Positions 63,191 to 64,000 of a stretch of 64,000 nucleotides of DNA are shown piece by piece. Source of the stretch: Bugulina stolonifera (taxonomy: Eukaryota; Bryozoa; Gymnolaemata; Cheilostomatida; Bugulidae); assembly GCA_935421135.1 (NCBI GenBank), contig OW285191.1, positions 15,693,700 through 15,757,699 on the forward strand, read 5' to 3'. The stretch's first letter is position 1. Each line of letters opens with the position of its first letter. A program made the translations under genes and the position numbers. The notes beneath the pieces are model-generated. The model was given only the letters and a program-made list of their open reading frames with translations, was not told the origin of the DNA and did no database searches.

Positions 63191-64000
63191 GTAAGTAAAC
63201 TGTCATACACAGGTAAACTCTCGGCAGCAGTGAGGTAGGTAGGTAGTATACAGGTATATTCTCGGCAGCAGTAGTAAGTTCACCTCTTCCTGTTGTTTCC
63301 AGTCTCTACTTTGTACGTATGATTTCATCTCCCTTGGGAAAGAAGCCTTGACAATGATACTAATCGATTGTGTTACCATAAGGCAAATATGGAATATTTG
63401 AGTCTGTCTTCGTTTAGTGTTGTTCATGGCGTGGCCAGGAGTTGTGTTCTCTCCTCTTTCTCCTGTTGTATTAACTTACTGCAAGCTGTGAAAACGTAAA
63501 TCTAAGCTATGTAGCATGTAGCTACATCTACTGTACATGTATGAACTTTTTAGTCACATGGTTTTATGATAATCAACAAAGACAAACATCAGAAGTTTTT
63601 GAAGCATACATGAGGTGGGTACACGCTGCCGTATACTCTAGTGTACCTTCACTCTGAACGCTGCATACAAGTACAGCGTTGGGCTGCACTAATTGACAGT
63701 TGCTACCTACATTGTATTTCTTGGATATTGTTATAATTTCCTTGCAAGAGAGTTGTCTGTTTAAAAATAAATTTGTAATTTTATAACTACATGAACGAAA
63801 ATTTGAATCATGGTAGGGTAAAGTAGATGTAACAGCAGAGTTTGTAAGCTGTTGCTTAGCAACCTTCACTTGTTATTACACATGCCATTCCCTTGTTACA
63901 AATATCAAACAATAGTGCTATTTGCTTCACAATGCCTTTGGGATTCTATTCTTTTATTACTTATAAACCAATGATGTATAGTAAGTCTATCATAAAACAT
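63191..64000. other. Intron or downstream part of the CNB-domain gene
   Basis: Begins with the donor GTAAGT of exon 4. No phase-compatible continuation with the expected FGEL-type motif was found before the window ends, so this is probably intron. A short repeat of ACAGGTA(A/T)A(C/T)TCTCGGCAGCAG occurs at about 63210 and 63250. Confidence 0.5.

Overview
This is nuclear DNA from an animal. Genes are split by GT-AG introns, the sequence is AT-rich, and mobile-element remnants and minisatellites are common. Two genes match animal families that I recognise well (CHTOP and FTSJ1), and a third matches the GPATCH2/GPATCH2L family. Compact genes, short introns and many ACATGTA-type words suggest an early-branching marine invertebrate such as a sponge, but that guess is weak and I cannot confirm it from sequence alone. 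No bacterial, viral or organellar genes were seen.

Layout. 1-8.3 kb has no convincing gene. It holds an 856-bp terminal-inverted-repeat element (4674-5529) and a decayed non-LTR retrotransposon tail (6515-7000, minus). 8.3-25.8 kb is a tandem array of about ten diverged 1.1-3.2 kb units. The array starts and ends with the same ~116-bp core, which can fold into several hairpins. 26.5-29.8 kb holds six copies of a bipartite element (TTTCCGATC ... GGGACCGTACT) separated by 450-990 bp of otherwise unique DNA. I cannot assign that arrangement to any known family.

33.3-63 kb is the gene-bearing half. In order: CHTOP (minus, 6 coding exons; its introns hold a SINE with target duplications and a 364-bp MITE); a small single-pass membrane protein (plus, 39.7-41.4 kb); a small multi-pass membrane protein (plus, 42.1-43.6 kb); a GPATCH2/GPATCH2L-family protein without a visible G-patch (minus, 8 exons); two TIR elements (50.2-51.2 and 51.7-52.2 kb); an inverted-repeat cluster (53.2-53.5 kb); FTSJ1 2'-O-methyltransferase (plus, 10 exons, introns full of minisatellites); the last two exons of an unrecognised minus-strand gene (60.4-60.9 kb); and the 5' part of a cyclic-nucleotide-binding-domain gene (plus, from 61.9 kb, running off the window).

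The genes are not an operon. CHTOP (mRNA export) and FTSJ1 (tRNA modification) both act on RNA, but nothing here links them functionally. All exon models were built by hand from splice sites and reading-frame phase. Each multi-exon model keeps phase across every junction, which is the main evidence for the models whose family I do not recognise.
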